A stretch of DNA of 64,000 bases, from NCBI GenBank assembly GCA_903813345.2, contig CAIIXF020000012.1, forward strand, positions 7,835,615-7,899,614, in the 5' to 3' direction. Each line of letters opens with the position of its first letter. The first letter of the stretch is position 1. The stretch is from Owenia fusiformis. Its lineage: Eukaryota; Annelida; Polychaeta; Sabellida; Oweniidae. Made by a program: the position numbers and the translations under genes. Positions 1 through 11,689 of this stretch are shown piece by piece. The notes under the pieces are model-generated. The model was given only the letters and a program-made list of their open reading frames with translations, was not told where the DNA came from and ran no database searches.

Positions 1-233
1 AAAAATATTTACAATCCCATACTCAAATTTGGAGGGGGGTACCTGGAATGTGACATTTCATATTTGTCCACTGCATATATTTTTCTATATTTTTGATATG
101 TTTTTCAACTGGTATCAATATACAATATAAGCCTAATTTAAAAACTGTTGCAATTTTTGGGATGTTAAACTTCCATTTGCCTAGCCTATTAATGATTGCT
201 AACTTTATGGAATTGTATATGTACCACATAGCT
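1..233. other. Unassigned sequence left of assembly gap
   Basis: No feature recognised. This piece should continue the GT61 paralogue beyond the N run, but it does not resemble the corresponding part of the intact paralogue at 40229-41731. Either the gap hides more sequence than its length suggests, the gene is truncated here, or the join is an assembly artefact. A reading frame passes through the N run on the minus strand, but its residues beyond the gap have no GT61 character. Confidence 0.6.
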
Positions 234-256
234 NNNNNNNNNNNNNNNNNNNNNNN
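234..256. other. Assembly gap (23 N)
   Basis: A run of 23 undetermined bases. It falls exactly where homology between the two GT61 paralogues stops, so the true gap size and the 3' end of the left paralogue are unknown. Confidence 0.99.
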
Positions 257-1165
257 ATTTCTAGAGGGAAATAAAGTCTGGAGTGAAGAATTCATGAACG
301 CAGTGCAAGCGACATATATTTTGATCTCAGTGCGCTGGTCTATAAATCCAATATACCGTGATAGTCTTGGTAGAGATTCCACCATTCCGTGGTAAAACGC
401 TGCTGACCAAAATTGTGTTATTACAAATACTTCTCTGTAACGGGGCAATTTATCCAGTTTATCTTTGATAGTCGTGATAAAATGCTTTTTGGAAGCTTGA
501 ATCGCCTCGGGTCTGGCGAGACAACTATATGGTATAACTTGCAGGTCGCCGACAAAAACTACACCATCATTCGAGATGATTCCATTTTGTATTAAATGAA
601 TGAAACTAGATACTGTCCCCAATTGGAATACTTCCTTTGTAAGTTTATAATTTAGTGGTAATTTGAATCGCAGTTTGGGCTCAGGTCTCTGTGCAGAAAA
701 GGTCTTCTCTATATTTGTAGTACAGGAGTTGGAATATCTTATATTGCCTTTATAATTGGCAAGTGCCGTACACAATGATTTGCTTCCTATCCATTGAAAT
801 ACATCATGTCCATCTTTGTCAGAATCCATTATTTGAAAAAGCAACGTTTTGATATTGTACTCTGTGGCAATGTGGATGAAATAATCATCTCGACTTGAAG
901 TAACGTCTTTGAATTTGCCAGATTGGGGCATTGAAAAACGAGCCTCTAGAATCCCCTTCGATCTGTGTTCATCCAAATGCTGTTCTATCGTAACACGGCT
1001 ATCGGAAATTGCAACGAAATGTGGATGGATGTCACCGTAGTGCCTTGAACTCTTGTATGCCGGTTTGGGAGGCTCGTTTTGTGTCGTTTCTAACATGATG
1101 AGGCTGAACACTGTTATTACTGCTAGGAAAATGATAGACAGCATGATTTTCCTTAGATGCTTCAT
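257..1165 (-). CDS. GT61-family (DUF563) glycosyltransferase, 3' part missing at gap
   Basis: Partial gene, 303 codons visible, open without stop up to the gap. It aligns without indels to residues 1-303 of the intact paralogue at 40229-41731, about four residues in five identical by eye. I start it at the ATG at 1165 rather than the in-frame one 96 bp upstream, because 1165 gives MKHLRKIML, matching MKYLRKVML of the paralogue. Residues about 8-25 form a hydrophobic signal-anchor, so a type II Golgi/ER membrane protein is expected. The FYHGMVESLPRL-type segment is retained in the last third. The HGAGL motif region, which GT61 enzymes need, lies beyond the gap and is not seen. About 50 bp of upstream sequence also resembles the other copy, so the duplication included the 5' flank. 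It may be a complete gene split by the assembly or a truncated pseudogene. Confidence 0.75.
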
Positions 1166-1526
1166 TCTCAATCCAAATATACATAAAGACACTTTGCTAT
1201 TGTAATCATACACTGGCGTTAAACATATCTTAAACACCATGCCCAGTAACATAAAACTCAAGGCACATGTTTCTATATGGTGTTTTATTAAATCCTTTAT
1301 ATAACTCCTCTGTTATATTTTTTTCTAGCACGCCTGATATCGATGTGAATTTAATTATACCGATGATTCAATAAACAGGCTATACATATTAAGCGTATGT
1401 TGATCAGTGAGCGAGTAAATATACTCCTCAACAAGGCACAGACGTGAACAATATCGTACCTAAAACACAGCATTGTGGTCTCAGTTCTAGAACTTATCAC
1501 TGTGTAACATATGTAAAAATTTGAAC
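1166..1526. other. 5' flank of the GT61 paralogue; otherwise nothing recognised
   Basis: The first ~50 bp (1166-1215) resemble the sequence immediately upstream of the paralogue at 41732-41785 (shared CTTTGCTATT words), which fits a duplication including the 5' UTR or proximal promoter. No convincing TATA box is shared. The remainder up to the satellite holds nothing I recognise. Confidence 0.4.
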
Positions 1527-3340
1527 GGTTTGGCTGGAAACCTGTAGACAAGCCTCGATAGACAATATTTTAGGACGGAAAATCTAAAATGGCAGCCTTA
1601 ACATTTACCCAGAATGCCCAAAAACGAATCAGTTCTAAACTTTAATACATAGAAAGATCCCTGAAAATTTCAGATGAATCCCTCAAATGGTTTGGCTGAA
1701 AATCTGTAGACAAGTCTTGAAAGTGAAGATTTTAGGACGGAAAATCCAAAATGGCCACCTTAAAATTTACTCACAATGGCCAAAAACTAATCAGTTCTTG
1801 ACATTGATACGTAGAAACATCCCTGAAAATTTCAGATGAATCCCTCAAATGGTTTGGCTTGAAACCTGTAGATCTAGACAAGTCTTGAAAGTGCAGATTT
1901 TAGAACGGAAAATCCAAAATGGCTAACTTAAAATTTACTCACAATGGCCAAAAACTAATCAGTTCTTAACATTGATACGTAGAAACATCCCTGAAAATTT
2001 CAGATGAATCCCTCAAATGGTTTGGCTGGAAACCTGTAGACAAGTCTTGAAAGTGAAGATTTTAGGACGGAAAATCCAAAATGACCACCTTAAAAATTAC
2101 CCAGAATGCTTAAAAACCAATCAGTTCTTGACGTTGATATGTAAAAACATCTCTGAAAATTTCAAATGAATCCCTCAAAAGGTTTGGCTGGAAACCTGTA
2201 GACAAGTCTTGAAAGTGAAGATTTTAGGACGGAAATCCAAAATGGCCACCTTAACATTTACCCAGAATGCCCAAAAACTAATCAATTCTTGACGTTGATA
2301 TGTAGAAACATTCCTGAAAATTTCAGATGAATCCCTCAAATGGTTTGGCTGGAAACCTGTAGACAAGTCTTGAGAGTGAAGATTTTAGGACGGTAAATCC
2401 AAAATGGCCACCTTAAAATTTACCTAGAATGCCCAAAAACTAATCAGTTCTTGACGTTGATATGTAGAAATATCCCTAAAAATTTCAGATGAATCCCTCA
2501 AATGGTTTGGCTGAAAATCTGTAGACAAGTCTTGAAAGTGAAGATTTTAGGACGGAAAATCCAAAATGGCCACCTTAAAATTTACTCACAATGGCCAAAA
2601 ACTAATCAGTTATTGACATTGATACGTAGAAACATCACGGAAAATTTCAGATGAATCCCTCAAATGGTTTGGCTTGAAACCTGTAGACAAGTCTTGAAAG
2701 TGCAGATTTTAGGACGGAAAATCCAAAATGGCTAACTTAAAATTTACTCACAATGGCCAAAAACTAATCAGTTCTTGACATTGATACGTAGAAACATCCC
2801 TGAAAATTTCAGATGAATCCCTCAAATGGTTTGGCTGGAAACCTGTAGACAAGTCTTGAAAGTGAAGATTTTAGGACGGAAAATCCAAAATGACCACCTT
2901 AAAATTTACCCAAAAAGCTTAAAAACCAATCAGTTCTTGACGTTGATATGTAAGAACATCCCTGAAAATTTCAGATGAATCCCTCAAAAGGTTTGGCTGG
3001 AAACCTGTAGACAAGTCTTAAAAGTGAAGATTTTAGGACGGAAATCCAAAATGGCCACCTTAACATTTACCCAGAATGCCCAAAAACTCATCAATTCTTG
3101 ACGTTGATATGTAGAAACATTCCTGAAAATTTCAGATGAATCCCTCAAATGGTTTGGCTGAAAACCTGTAGACAAGTCTTGAGAGTGAAGATTTTAGGAC
3201 GGAAAATCCAAAATGGCCACCTTTAAAATTTACCTAGAATGCCCAAAAACTAATCAGTTCTTGACGTTGATATGTAGAAATATCCCTGAAAATTTCAGAT
3301 GAATCCCTCAAATGGTTTGGCTGGAAACCTGTAGACAAGC
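1527..3340. repeat. 162-bp satellite array, 11 monomers, 5-mer higher-order repeat
   Basis: Monomer starts (GGTTTGGCTGG and variants) recur near 1527, 1689, 1851, 2019, 2181, 2342, 2504, 2666, 2828, 2990, 3151 and 3314, a period of 161-163 bp (168 where a 6-bp insertion occurs). Diagnostic variants repeat every five monomers: CTGAAAATCTG at 1689 and 2504; CTTGAAACC at 1851 and 2666; ATGACCACC in the 2019 and 2828 monomers; a one-base-shorter GGAAATCC in the 2181 and 2990 monomers; GAGAGTG in the 2342 and 3151 monomers. The higher-order unit is thus about 810-815 bp. Short open frames inside it simply recur with the repeat and are not genes. Each monomer carries CCAAAATGGCCACC or a close variant, a YY1-like word. 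The array stops abruptly at a CCGCCCG-rich run (3347-3372). Confidence 0.93.
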
Positions 3341-3346
3341 TGAAAA

Positions 3347-3414
3347 GCCGCCGCCCGCCCGCCCGCCGCCCGTCAAGCTGACTACAATATCGTACCTCTT
3401 GTTCAGGTACGATA
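3347..3414. repeat. CCGCCCG-rich run and short hairpin at satellite edge
   Basis: 3347-3372 is a simple GC-rich run (GCCGCCGCCC and similar) in otherwise AT-rich DNA. It is followed by a hairpin with arms TATCGTACC (3388-3396) and GGTACGATA (3406-3414). It marks the end of the 162-bp satellite. Confidence 0.6.
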
Positions 3415-3441
3415 AAAAGCTAAGGACCAGTCTTTTTCTTC

Positions 3442-4210
3442 GTTTACATGTTAAACCCCATGTCTGTTTGAAGAAAAGCTGATAATGTAAATGGATATGC
3501 ACCTTAACTCTATTCTCTATATCTTTTCAATTCTATATAATTTTCAATTCAATATCTCCGTTACAATATGTCAAAAAATGATGTCAAATTGAGAAAAATA
3601 AAAAAAATAGTAGAACCCATGTAATCCAATGGGAAATAGTTGGGTTGCCAAAAGTCATATGAGAAAATATCTATCAATTCAGTTGCTCTCAAAATGGAAT
3701 GTAAATGGACAATTAAATTTGCTAACTTGTCTACAACAAAAAATTAATTTGTTTCTCCAGGTTTTACAAAGTTATTATGAGTCTCAAAAGTCCAAATCAT
3801 TTCTCATAAAACCTCTCATTGAAATAACACAGGGGGTCAACATGAGTTGTCAAAAATCGTTGATGCTCTATATCCGTAATTCTCACAAAACAACCTTGAC
3901 AAAAAGCATGCACAAAGTAAAACAATTCAATTGTCTACTCAGAAATTATTTTGATAAATCTTTTACCGAATACATATCCAAAAATCTGATTTGCCCCTAG
4001 CTCACCATTTCCCATTGGTTAACATGGGTTCTGCAATTTTTTTTTAAATCCTCAACTTTGATATCAATTTTTGACTGAAATAGATCGATTGAACATTTCC
4101 TGAAATATAGAGAATAGAGTCAAGTTACATATCCATTTACATTATCAGTTTTTCTTTCATTCGGGCTTAGAAAATAAAGTTCAAAGATACATGAGGTTTA
4201 AGATGTAAAC
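3442..4210. mobile_element. Fold-back/MITE-like element with ~200-bp imperfect inverted arms
   Basis: The left arm reads GTTTACATGTTAAACC..., then CTGATAATGTAAATGGATAT (from 3479), then AGAACCCATG...CAATGGGAAAT (around 3611-3640). The same order appears reverse-complemented on the right: CATTTCCCATTGG...CATGGGTTCT (about 4005-4035), then ATATCCATTTACATTATCAG (ending 4147), then GTTTAA...GTAAAC (to 4210). About 350 bp of spacer lies between. The spacer contains an open frame of 123 codons at 3629-4000 with no recognised motif; I do not call it a gene. No clear target duplication was found, so the ends are approximate. Confidence 0.7.
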
Positions 4211-4295
4211 CTATGAGGAAAAACTTAGTTTGAGGAGTATATATAGAACCAACTTATGAAAAACTTTATGAAACATAGAAATGGTGTAGTTTTCA

Positions 4296-4715
4296 AGAAA
4301 GGATAGGCATCGATATGGTGAACTGAATTCAACAATGTTTTTCTCTTAAACCAATTATTGAAAACATTTTGTAAAAACACGGTCCTTTCTGTAAGGTTCA
4401 CTGATTGACAACAATTTAATGCGAAATTTATTTACATCTTTTATATAACTGTTTTTGTTAATATTTTTTGTTTTCTATTGCAATTGGTTTTTTGTTCATT
4501 TCTACCAATTCTTTAGAATAAAATAAAATGTCTTTCCTAACCGTGTTGGAACAAAATAGCATTTCTAGTATATATATTTTTTTCAAATCATATTACTACC
4601 AATCAAAAGATCAAACCATTAAATTGACGATGTTTGAAATTTTAAGAATTTTTGGATGAATGGTTTAAGAGAAACGTGTGTTCAAAAGTTCACCATATCG
4701 ATACCACTCCTTTCT
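4296..4715. mobile_element. Second fold-back/MITE-like element, ~65-bp inverted arms
   Basis: The left arm (4296-4360) reads AGAAAGGATAGG, ATCGATATGGTGAAC, then TTTCTCTTAAACCA. The right arm carries the reverse complement, from TGGTTTAAGAGAAAC (about 4659) through GTTCACCATATCGAT to TCCTTTCT at 4715. The spacer is AT-rich and non-coding. It lies between another fold-back element and the 90-bp satellite. Confidence 0.65.
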
Positions 4716-4904
4716 AAAATAAAAAATCCAAGTTTCCACCATCCTAATTTAGTAACTAAACCCCCGATCACCTCGAATTTTGCACCAAACGTGGTATTCT
4801 TTACTACGGGGTGTTAAAAAAACGGAATCAAAATTAATTGCTAAAGTTTGGAAAATACTAAACTTGTGTGTTCATTTGTGTGTTCTTGTGTGTTCATTTT
4901 TCAG

Positions 4905-5045
4905 AAAAGAAGAGACCCTAAAACTCCTGTAGTTTGTACGTTGAAAGACATGATGCCTTGGACACCTGCTCCAAAGACATTTGTACTTCAAAACGCTGTT
5001 AATAGTGCCTCACTATCTGTTAATAATGTAGCTTCAGCTGATTAA
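4905..5045 (+). CDS. Candidate 3'-terminal exon running into the 90-bp satellite
   Basis: Weak gene candidate. A pyrimidine-rich stretch ending TTTTTCAG (AG at 4903-4904) could be a 3' splice site. Downstream, 46 codons are open to TAA at 5043-5045 and begin KRRDPKTPVV, which is not typical of AT-rich noise. An upstream in-frame ATG at 4848 would make a 65-residue frame, but 4848-4904 is a TTCATTTGTG-type simple repeat and looks intronic. The last ~14 codons (SLSVNNVASAD and stop) are the first unit of the satellite that follows, and the preceding codons (NAVNSAS) look like a partial earlier copy. No domain recognised. The alternative is that this is non-coding. Confidence 0.3.
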   Translation, partial: KRRDPKTPVVCTLKDMMPWTPAPKTFVLQNAVNSASLSVNNVASAD

Positions 5046-8000
5046 ACAGCATCTATCCAATGCTCTATTGAATAGTATGATATAAAGGATGACAACGTGT
5101 CACCATTTGTTAATAGTGTAGCTTCAGCTAGCTGATTAAACAGCATCTTTCCAATGATCTATTGAATAGTATGATATAAATGATGACAGCGTGTCTTTAT
5201 CTGTTAATAATGTAGCTTCAGCTCTAGCTATAACTGATTAAACAGCATCTATCCAATGCTCTATTGAATAGTATGATATAAATGATGACAGCGTGTCTTT
5301 ATCTGATAATAGTGTAGCTTCAGCTAGCTGATTAAACAGCATCTATCCAATGATCTATTGAATAGTATGATATAAATGATGACAGCGTGTCACTATCTGT
5401 TAATAGTGTAGCTTCAGCTGATTAAACAGCATCTATCCAATGCTCTATTGAATAGTATGATATAAATGATGACAGAGTGTCTTTATCTGTTAATAGTGTA
5501 GCTTCAGCTGATTAAACAGCATCTATCCAATGCTCTATTGAATAGTATGATATAAATGATGACAACGTGTCACTATATGTTAATAGTGTAGCTTCAGCTG
5601 ATTAAACAGCATCTATCCAATGCTCTATTGAATAGTATGATATAAATGATGACAACGTGTCACTATCTGTTAATAGTGTAGCTTCAGCTGATTAAACAGC
5701 ATCTTTCCAATGCTCTATTGAATAGTATGATATAGATGGTGACAGCGTGTCTTTATCTGTTAATAGTGTAGCTTCAGCTGATTAAACAGCATCTATCCAA
5801 TGCTCTATTGAATAGTATGATATAAATGATGACAGCGTGTCTTTATCTGTTAATAGTGTAGCTTCAGCTGATTAAACAGCATCTATCCAATGCTCTATTG
5901 AATTGTATGATATAAATGATGACAGCGTGTCTTTATCTGTTAATAGTGTAGCTTTAGCTGATTAAACAGCATCTATCCAATGCTCTATTGAATAGTATGA
6001 TATAAATGATGACAGCGTGTCACTTTCTGTTAATAGTGTAGCTTCAGCTGATTAAACAGCATCTATCCAATGCTCTATTGAATAGTATGATATAAATGAT
6101 GACAACGTGTCACAACGTGATTAAACAGCATCTATCTAATGCTCTATTGAATAGTATGATATAAAGGATGACAACGTGTCACCATTTGTTAATAGTGTAG
6201 CTTCAGCTAGCTGATTAAACAGCATCTATCCAATGATCTATTGAATAGTATGATATAAATGATGACAGCGTGTCACTATCTGTTAATAGTGTAGCTTCAG
6301 CTGATTAAACAGCATCTATCCAATGCTCTATTGAATAGTATGATATAAATGATGACAGAGTGTCTTTATCTGTTAATAGTGTAGCTTCAGCTGATTAAAC
6401 AGCATCTATCCAATGCTCTATTGAATAGTATGATATAAATGATGACAACGTGTCACTATCTGTTAATAGTGTAGCTTCAGCTGATTAAACAGCATCTATC
6501 CAATGCTCTATTGAATAGTATGATATAAATGATGACAGCGTGTCTTTATCTGTTAATAGTGTAGCTTCAGATGATTAAACAGCATCTATTCAATGCTCTA
6601 TTGAATAGTATGATATAAATGATGACAACGTGTCACCATATGTTAATAGTGTAGTAGCTTCAGATGATTGAACAGCATCTATCCAATGCTCTATTGAATA
6701 GTATGATATAAATGATGACAACGTGTCACTATCTGTTAATAGTGTAGCTTCAGCTGATTAAACAGCATCTATCCAATGCTCTATTGAAAAGTATGATATA
6801 AATGATGACAGCGTGTCTTTATCTGTTAATAGTGTAGCTTCAGATGATTAAACAGCATCTATCCAATGCTCTATTGAATAGTATGATATAAATGATGACA
6901 GCGTGTCTTTATCTGTTAATAGTGTAGCTTCAGCTGATTAAACAGCATCTATCCAATGCTCTATTGAATAGTATGATATAAATGATGACAGCGTGTCTTT
7001 ATCTGATAATAGTGTAGCTTCAGATGATTAAACAGCATCTATCCAATGCTCTATTGAATAGTATGATATAAATGATGACAGCGTGTCTTTATCTGTTAAT
7101 AGTGTAGCTTCAGCTGATTAAACAGCATCTATCCAATGCTCTATTGAATAGTATGACATAAAGGATGACAACGTGTCACCATTTGTTAATAGTGTAGCTT
7201 CAGCTAGCTGATTAAACAGCATCTATCACATGATCTATTGAATAGTATGATATAAATGATGACACCGTGTCACTATCTGTTAATAGTGTAGCTTCAGCTG
7301 ATTAAACAGCATCTATCCAATGCTCTATTGAATAGTATGATATAGATGGTGACAGCGTGTCTTTATCTGTTAATAGTGTAGCTTCAGCTGATTAAACAGC
7401 ATCTATCCAATGCTCTATTGAATAGTATGATATAAATGATGACAACGTGTCACTATCTGTTAATAGTGTAGCTTCAGCTGATTAAACAGCATCTATCCAA
7501 TGCTCTATTGAATAGTATGATATAAATGATGACAGAGTGTCTTTATCTGTTAATAGTGTAGCTTCAGCTGATTAAACAGCATCTATCCAATGCTCTATTG
7601 AATAGTATGATATAAATGATGACAGCGTGTCACTTTCTGTTAATAGTGTAGCTTCAGCTGATTAAACAGCATCTATCCAATGCTCTATTGAATAGTATGA
7701 TATAAATGATGACAACGTGTCACAACTTGATTAAACAGCATCTATCCAATGCTCTATTGAATAGTATGATATAAAGGATGACAACGTGTCACCATTTGTT
7801 AATAGTGTAGCTTCAGCTAGCTGATTAAACAGCATCTATCCAATGATCTATTGAATAGTATGATATAAATGATGACAGAGTGTCTTTATCTGTTAATAGT
7901 GTAGCTTCAGCTGATTAAACAGCATCTATCCAATGCTCTATTGAATAGTATGATATAAATGATGACAACGTGTCACTATCTGTTAATAGTGTAGCTTCAG

Positions 8001-10290
8001 CTGATTAAACAGCATCTATCCAATGCTCTATTGAATAGTATGATATAAATGATGACAACGTGTCACTATCTGTTAATAGTGTAGCTTCAGCTGATTAAAC
8101 AGCATCTATCCAATGCTCTATTGAATAGTATGATATAAATGATGACAGCGTGTCTTTATCTGTTAATAGTGTAGCTTCAGATGATTAAACAGCATCTATC
8201 CAATGCTCTAATGAATAGTATGATATAAATGATGACAACGTGTCACTATATGTTAATAGTGTAGTAGCTTCAGATGATTGAACAGCATCTATCCAATGCT
8301 CTATTGAATAGTATGATATAAATGATGACAACGTGTCACTATCTGTTAATAGTGTAGCTTCAGCTGATTAAACAGCATCTATCCAATGCTCTATTGAATA
8401 GTATGATATAAATGATGACAGCGTGTCTTTATCTGTTAATAGTGTAGCTTCAGATGATTAAACAGCATCTATCCAATGCTCTATTGAATAGTATGATATA
8501 AATGATGACAGCGTGTCTTTATCTGTTAATAGTGTAGCTTCAGCTGATTAAACAGCATCTATCCAATGCTCTATTGAATAGTATGATATAAATGATGACA
8601 GCGTGTCTTTATCTGATAATAGTGTAGCTTCAGATGATCAAACAGCATCTATCCAATGCTCTATTGAATAGTATGATATAAATGATGACAGCGTGTCTTT
8701 ATCTGTTAATAGTGTAGCTTCAGCTGATTAAACAGCATCTATCCAATGCTCTATTGAATAGTATGATATAAAGGATGACAACGTGTCACCATTTGTTAAT
8801 AGTGTAGCTTCAGCTAGCTGATTAAACAGCATCTATCCAATGCTCTATTGAATAGTATGATATAAATGATGACAACGTGTCACCATCTGTTAATAGTGTA
8901 GCTTCAGCTGATTAAACAGCATCTATCCAATGCTCTATTGAATAGTATGATATAAATGATGACAACGTGTCACTATCTGTTAATAGTGTAGCTTCAGCTG
9001 ATTAAACAGCTTCTATCGAATGTTCTATCGAATAGTATGATATAAATGATGACAGCGTGTCTTTATCTGTTAATAGTGTAGCTTCAGCTGATTAAACATC
9101 ATCTATCCAATGCTCTATCGAATAGTAGGATATAAATGATGACAACGCGTCACTATCTGTTAATAGTGTAGCTTTAGCTGATTAAACATCATCTATCCAA
9201 TGCTCTATCGAATAGTAGGATATAAATGATGACAACGTGTCACCATCTGTTAATAGTGTAGCTTAAGCTGATCAAACAGCTTCTATCGAATGTTCTATCG
9301 AATAGTATGATATAAATGATGACAGCGTGTCTTTATCTGTTAATAGTGTAGCTTCAGCTGATTAAACAGCATCTATCCAATGCTCTATTGAAAAGTATGA
9401 TATAAATGATGACAACGTGTCATTATCTGTTAATAGTGTAGCTTCAGCTGATCAAACAGTTTCTATCGAATGTTCTATCGAATAGTAGGATATAAATGAT
9501 GACAACGTGTCAACATCTGTTAATAGTGTAGCTTCAGCTGATCAAACAGCTTCTATCGAATGCTCTATCGAATAGTATGATATAAATGATGACAGCGTGT
9601 CACCATCTGTTAATAGTGTAGCTTCAGCTGATCAAACAGCTTCTATCGAATGTTCTATCGAATAGTATGATATAAATGATGACAACGTGTCACTATCTGT
9701 TAATAGTGTAGCTTCAGATGATTAAACAGCATCTATCCAATGCTCTATTGAATAGTATGATATAAATGATAACAACGTGTCACTATCTGTTAATAGTGTA
9801 GTAGCTTCAGATGATTGAACAGCATCTATCCAATGCTCTATTGAATAGTATGATATAAATGATGACAACGTGTCACTATCTGTTAATAGTGTAGCTTCAG
9901 CTGATTAAACAGCATCTATCCAATGCTCTATTGAATAGTATGATATAAATGACGACAGCGTGTCTTTATCTGTTAATAGTGTCGCTTCAGATGATTAAAC
10001 AGCATCTATCCAATGCTCTATTGAATAGTATGATATAAATGATGACAGCGTGTCACTATCTGTTAATAGTGTAGCTTCAGCTGATTAAACAGCATCTATC
10101 CAATGCTGTATTGAATAGTATGATGATAACAACGTGTCACTATCTGCTAATAGTGTAGCTTCAGCTGATTAAACAGCATCTATCCAATGCTCTATTGAAT
10201 AGTATGATATAAATGATGACAACTTGTCACTTTCTGTTAATAGTGTAGTAGCTTCAGCTGATTAAACAGCATATATCCAATGCTATATTA
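5005..10290. repeat. 90-bp satellite, ~58 monomers, with 1610-bp higher-order period
   Basis: TAATAGTGTAGCTTCAGCTG recurs every 90 bp (for example 5401, 5491, 5581) over 5.3 kb. Length variants include a 4-bp AGCTAGCTG insertion, a 3-bp GTAGTAGC insertion and a short truncated unit (GTCACAAC.TGATTAAAC at 6111 and 7721). Variant landmarks are spaced exactly 1610 bp apart: 5731/7341 (ATATAGATGGT), 6111/7721, 6181/7791 (ACCATTTG), 6651/8261 (GTAGTAGC) and 7178/8788. So two ~1.6-kb blocks (about 5650-7260 and 7260-8870) are segmental copies. A diverged subfamily (TTCTATCGAATGTTCTATCG) sits at 9000-9700. Each monomer is rich in dyads: CTATT-G-AATAG, TGACA-ACG-TGTCA, CACTAT-CTGTTA-ATAGTG and TCAGCTGA. 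It is non-coding on both strands (stops in every unit). Confidence 0.97.
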
Positions 10291-11459
10291 AACATTTAGA
10301 GTCATTGGGCTTTGAATATTTGTGATCATTGTCAAAGTGAGCATGTCCAGAAACAAAAATCCAAGCTTTTGTTTCTAAACTGGTACATTTGAAGAATATA
10401 AGATGAATGATTTCTTATCAAAAAGGCTTACATTCAAAATTGTTCAAATAGATATGAAAGCACACCAAAAGGCATTAGTTAAGCAAAAAGTTTAAGAACC
10501 CCTATTACTACCATTGATATTTGGTTCTTCCAACACTCCCCCACAAAAAAATATATATTTGTTGTGACTCGATCAACTTGAGTACTTCAGAGATAATGAG
10601 GATTTTGTATCTATCCTCATCATGACATACATAACGTAGCTTTCAAGTCAGTTGCATTCACATGCTCGTTAGGTCAATATACCCTTGCTGAAATCCGCAT
10701 ACACACGAGGATATATTCATATGGGATAGTATTGCTAGAATCTATTTTCGATGGTAAGAATAGAGGTTCTTAAACAGGGTATTGGGCTTGCATTTTACAA
10801 TTTTCTCTAGCCTGAAAATGTAACAAAGCACTCGCTGCAAGTATATCGATATCTTATATTGATAAAGATTTACGCTGTGCTCATCCAACAAAATGTTCTT
10901 CAAACTCGTTCATTACAACATGAAAAACAGATCATTATTTCGTGAAAGTGTCAATTTTTAATTAATAACAAAGAACAGAAGGTGTATCCTTGCTGCTTTA
11001 AGTACTGATTTAATATGTTGACATACCAAATACGTATGATAACATATCATACACTGTATTTAAGGAAGACAATGTACTTTAGTTTGACAGGTATCTTTTG
11101 TAATTAAATACATTATGGCCGATCAAACTTTAAGTTTTACTATCTTTTTTTACCCGAATGAGATTGTTATTTAAACACGTTTCCTCTATTTAAGTTTCAT
11201 CAATCTCGTGAGATCAACATTGAATGAACTGTTTTTAATTATTTCCACCTTGGTAGGCCTGCTCTAAGTGTATTATAACTAGTTTGGAATGGTTATATTT
11301 TACTCTATTACATACCTAGCGGAGCATTTGTATGTAAAAGATCATCGATATATTCATGATTTCGTTAGCCTAAACATCTGTTGCTTCATTTTAATACATT
11401 GCAATTTTATGTACTAATCGTGAATATTAAACAATCTGAATGATATACGGTGATTAAAA
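10291..11459. other. AT-rich intergenic DNA, nothing recognised
   Basis: No long reading frame, tandem repeat, inverted terminus or RNA gene was found between the end of the 90-bp satellite and the old transposon segment. Confidence 0.6.
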
Positions 11460-11689
11460 CGATTGCAATGACATCATTTCAAAAAGGCAAACAAAATATT
11501 GAATGATGATCTTCTTTATACTTTATTGCAAAACAGTTTGCAAGACTATGTCAGAAAATAATATTGAGTTATTTTAATTAACATCACAATGAGAAAGAAC
11601 AAGGGGCAACATTAAAAACACCTGAAGAAATTAACAATTCAAAAATGCATATCAATCAATTATATATTTATAGGAAACAAACAAATATA

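Noticed and set aside
2175-3175. Two near-identical 63-codon frames 809 bp apart
   Set aside because: They are the same part of two higher-order repeat units of the 162-bp satellite.
3629-4000. 123-codon frame inside the first fold-back element
   Set aside because: No motif, AT-rich codons, located in the spacer of a fold-back element; not supportable as a gene.
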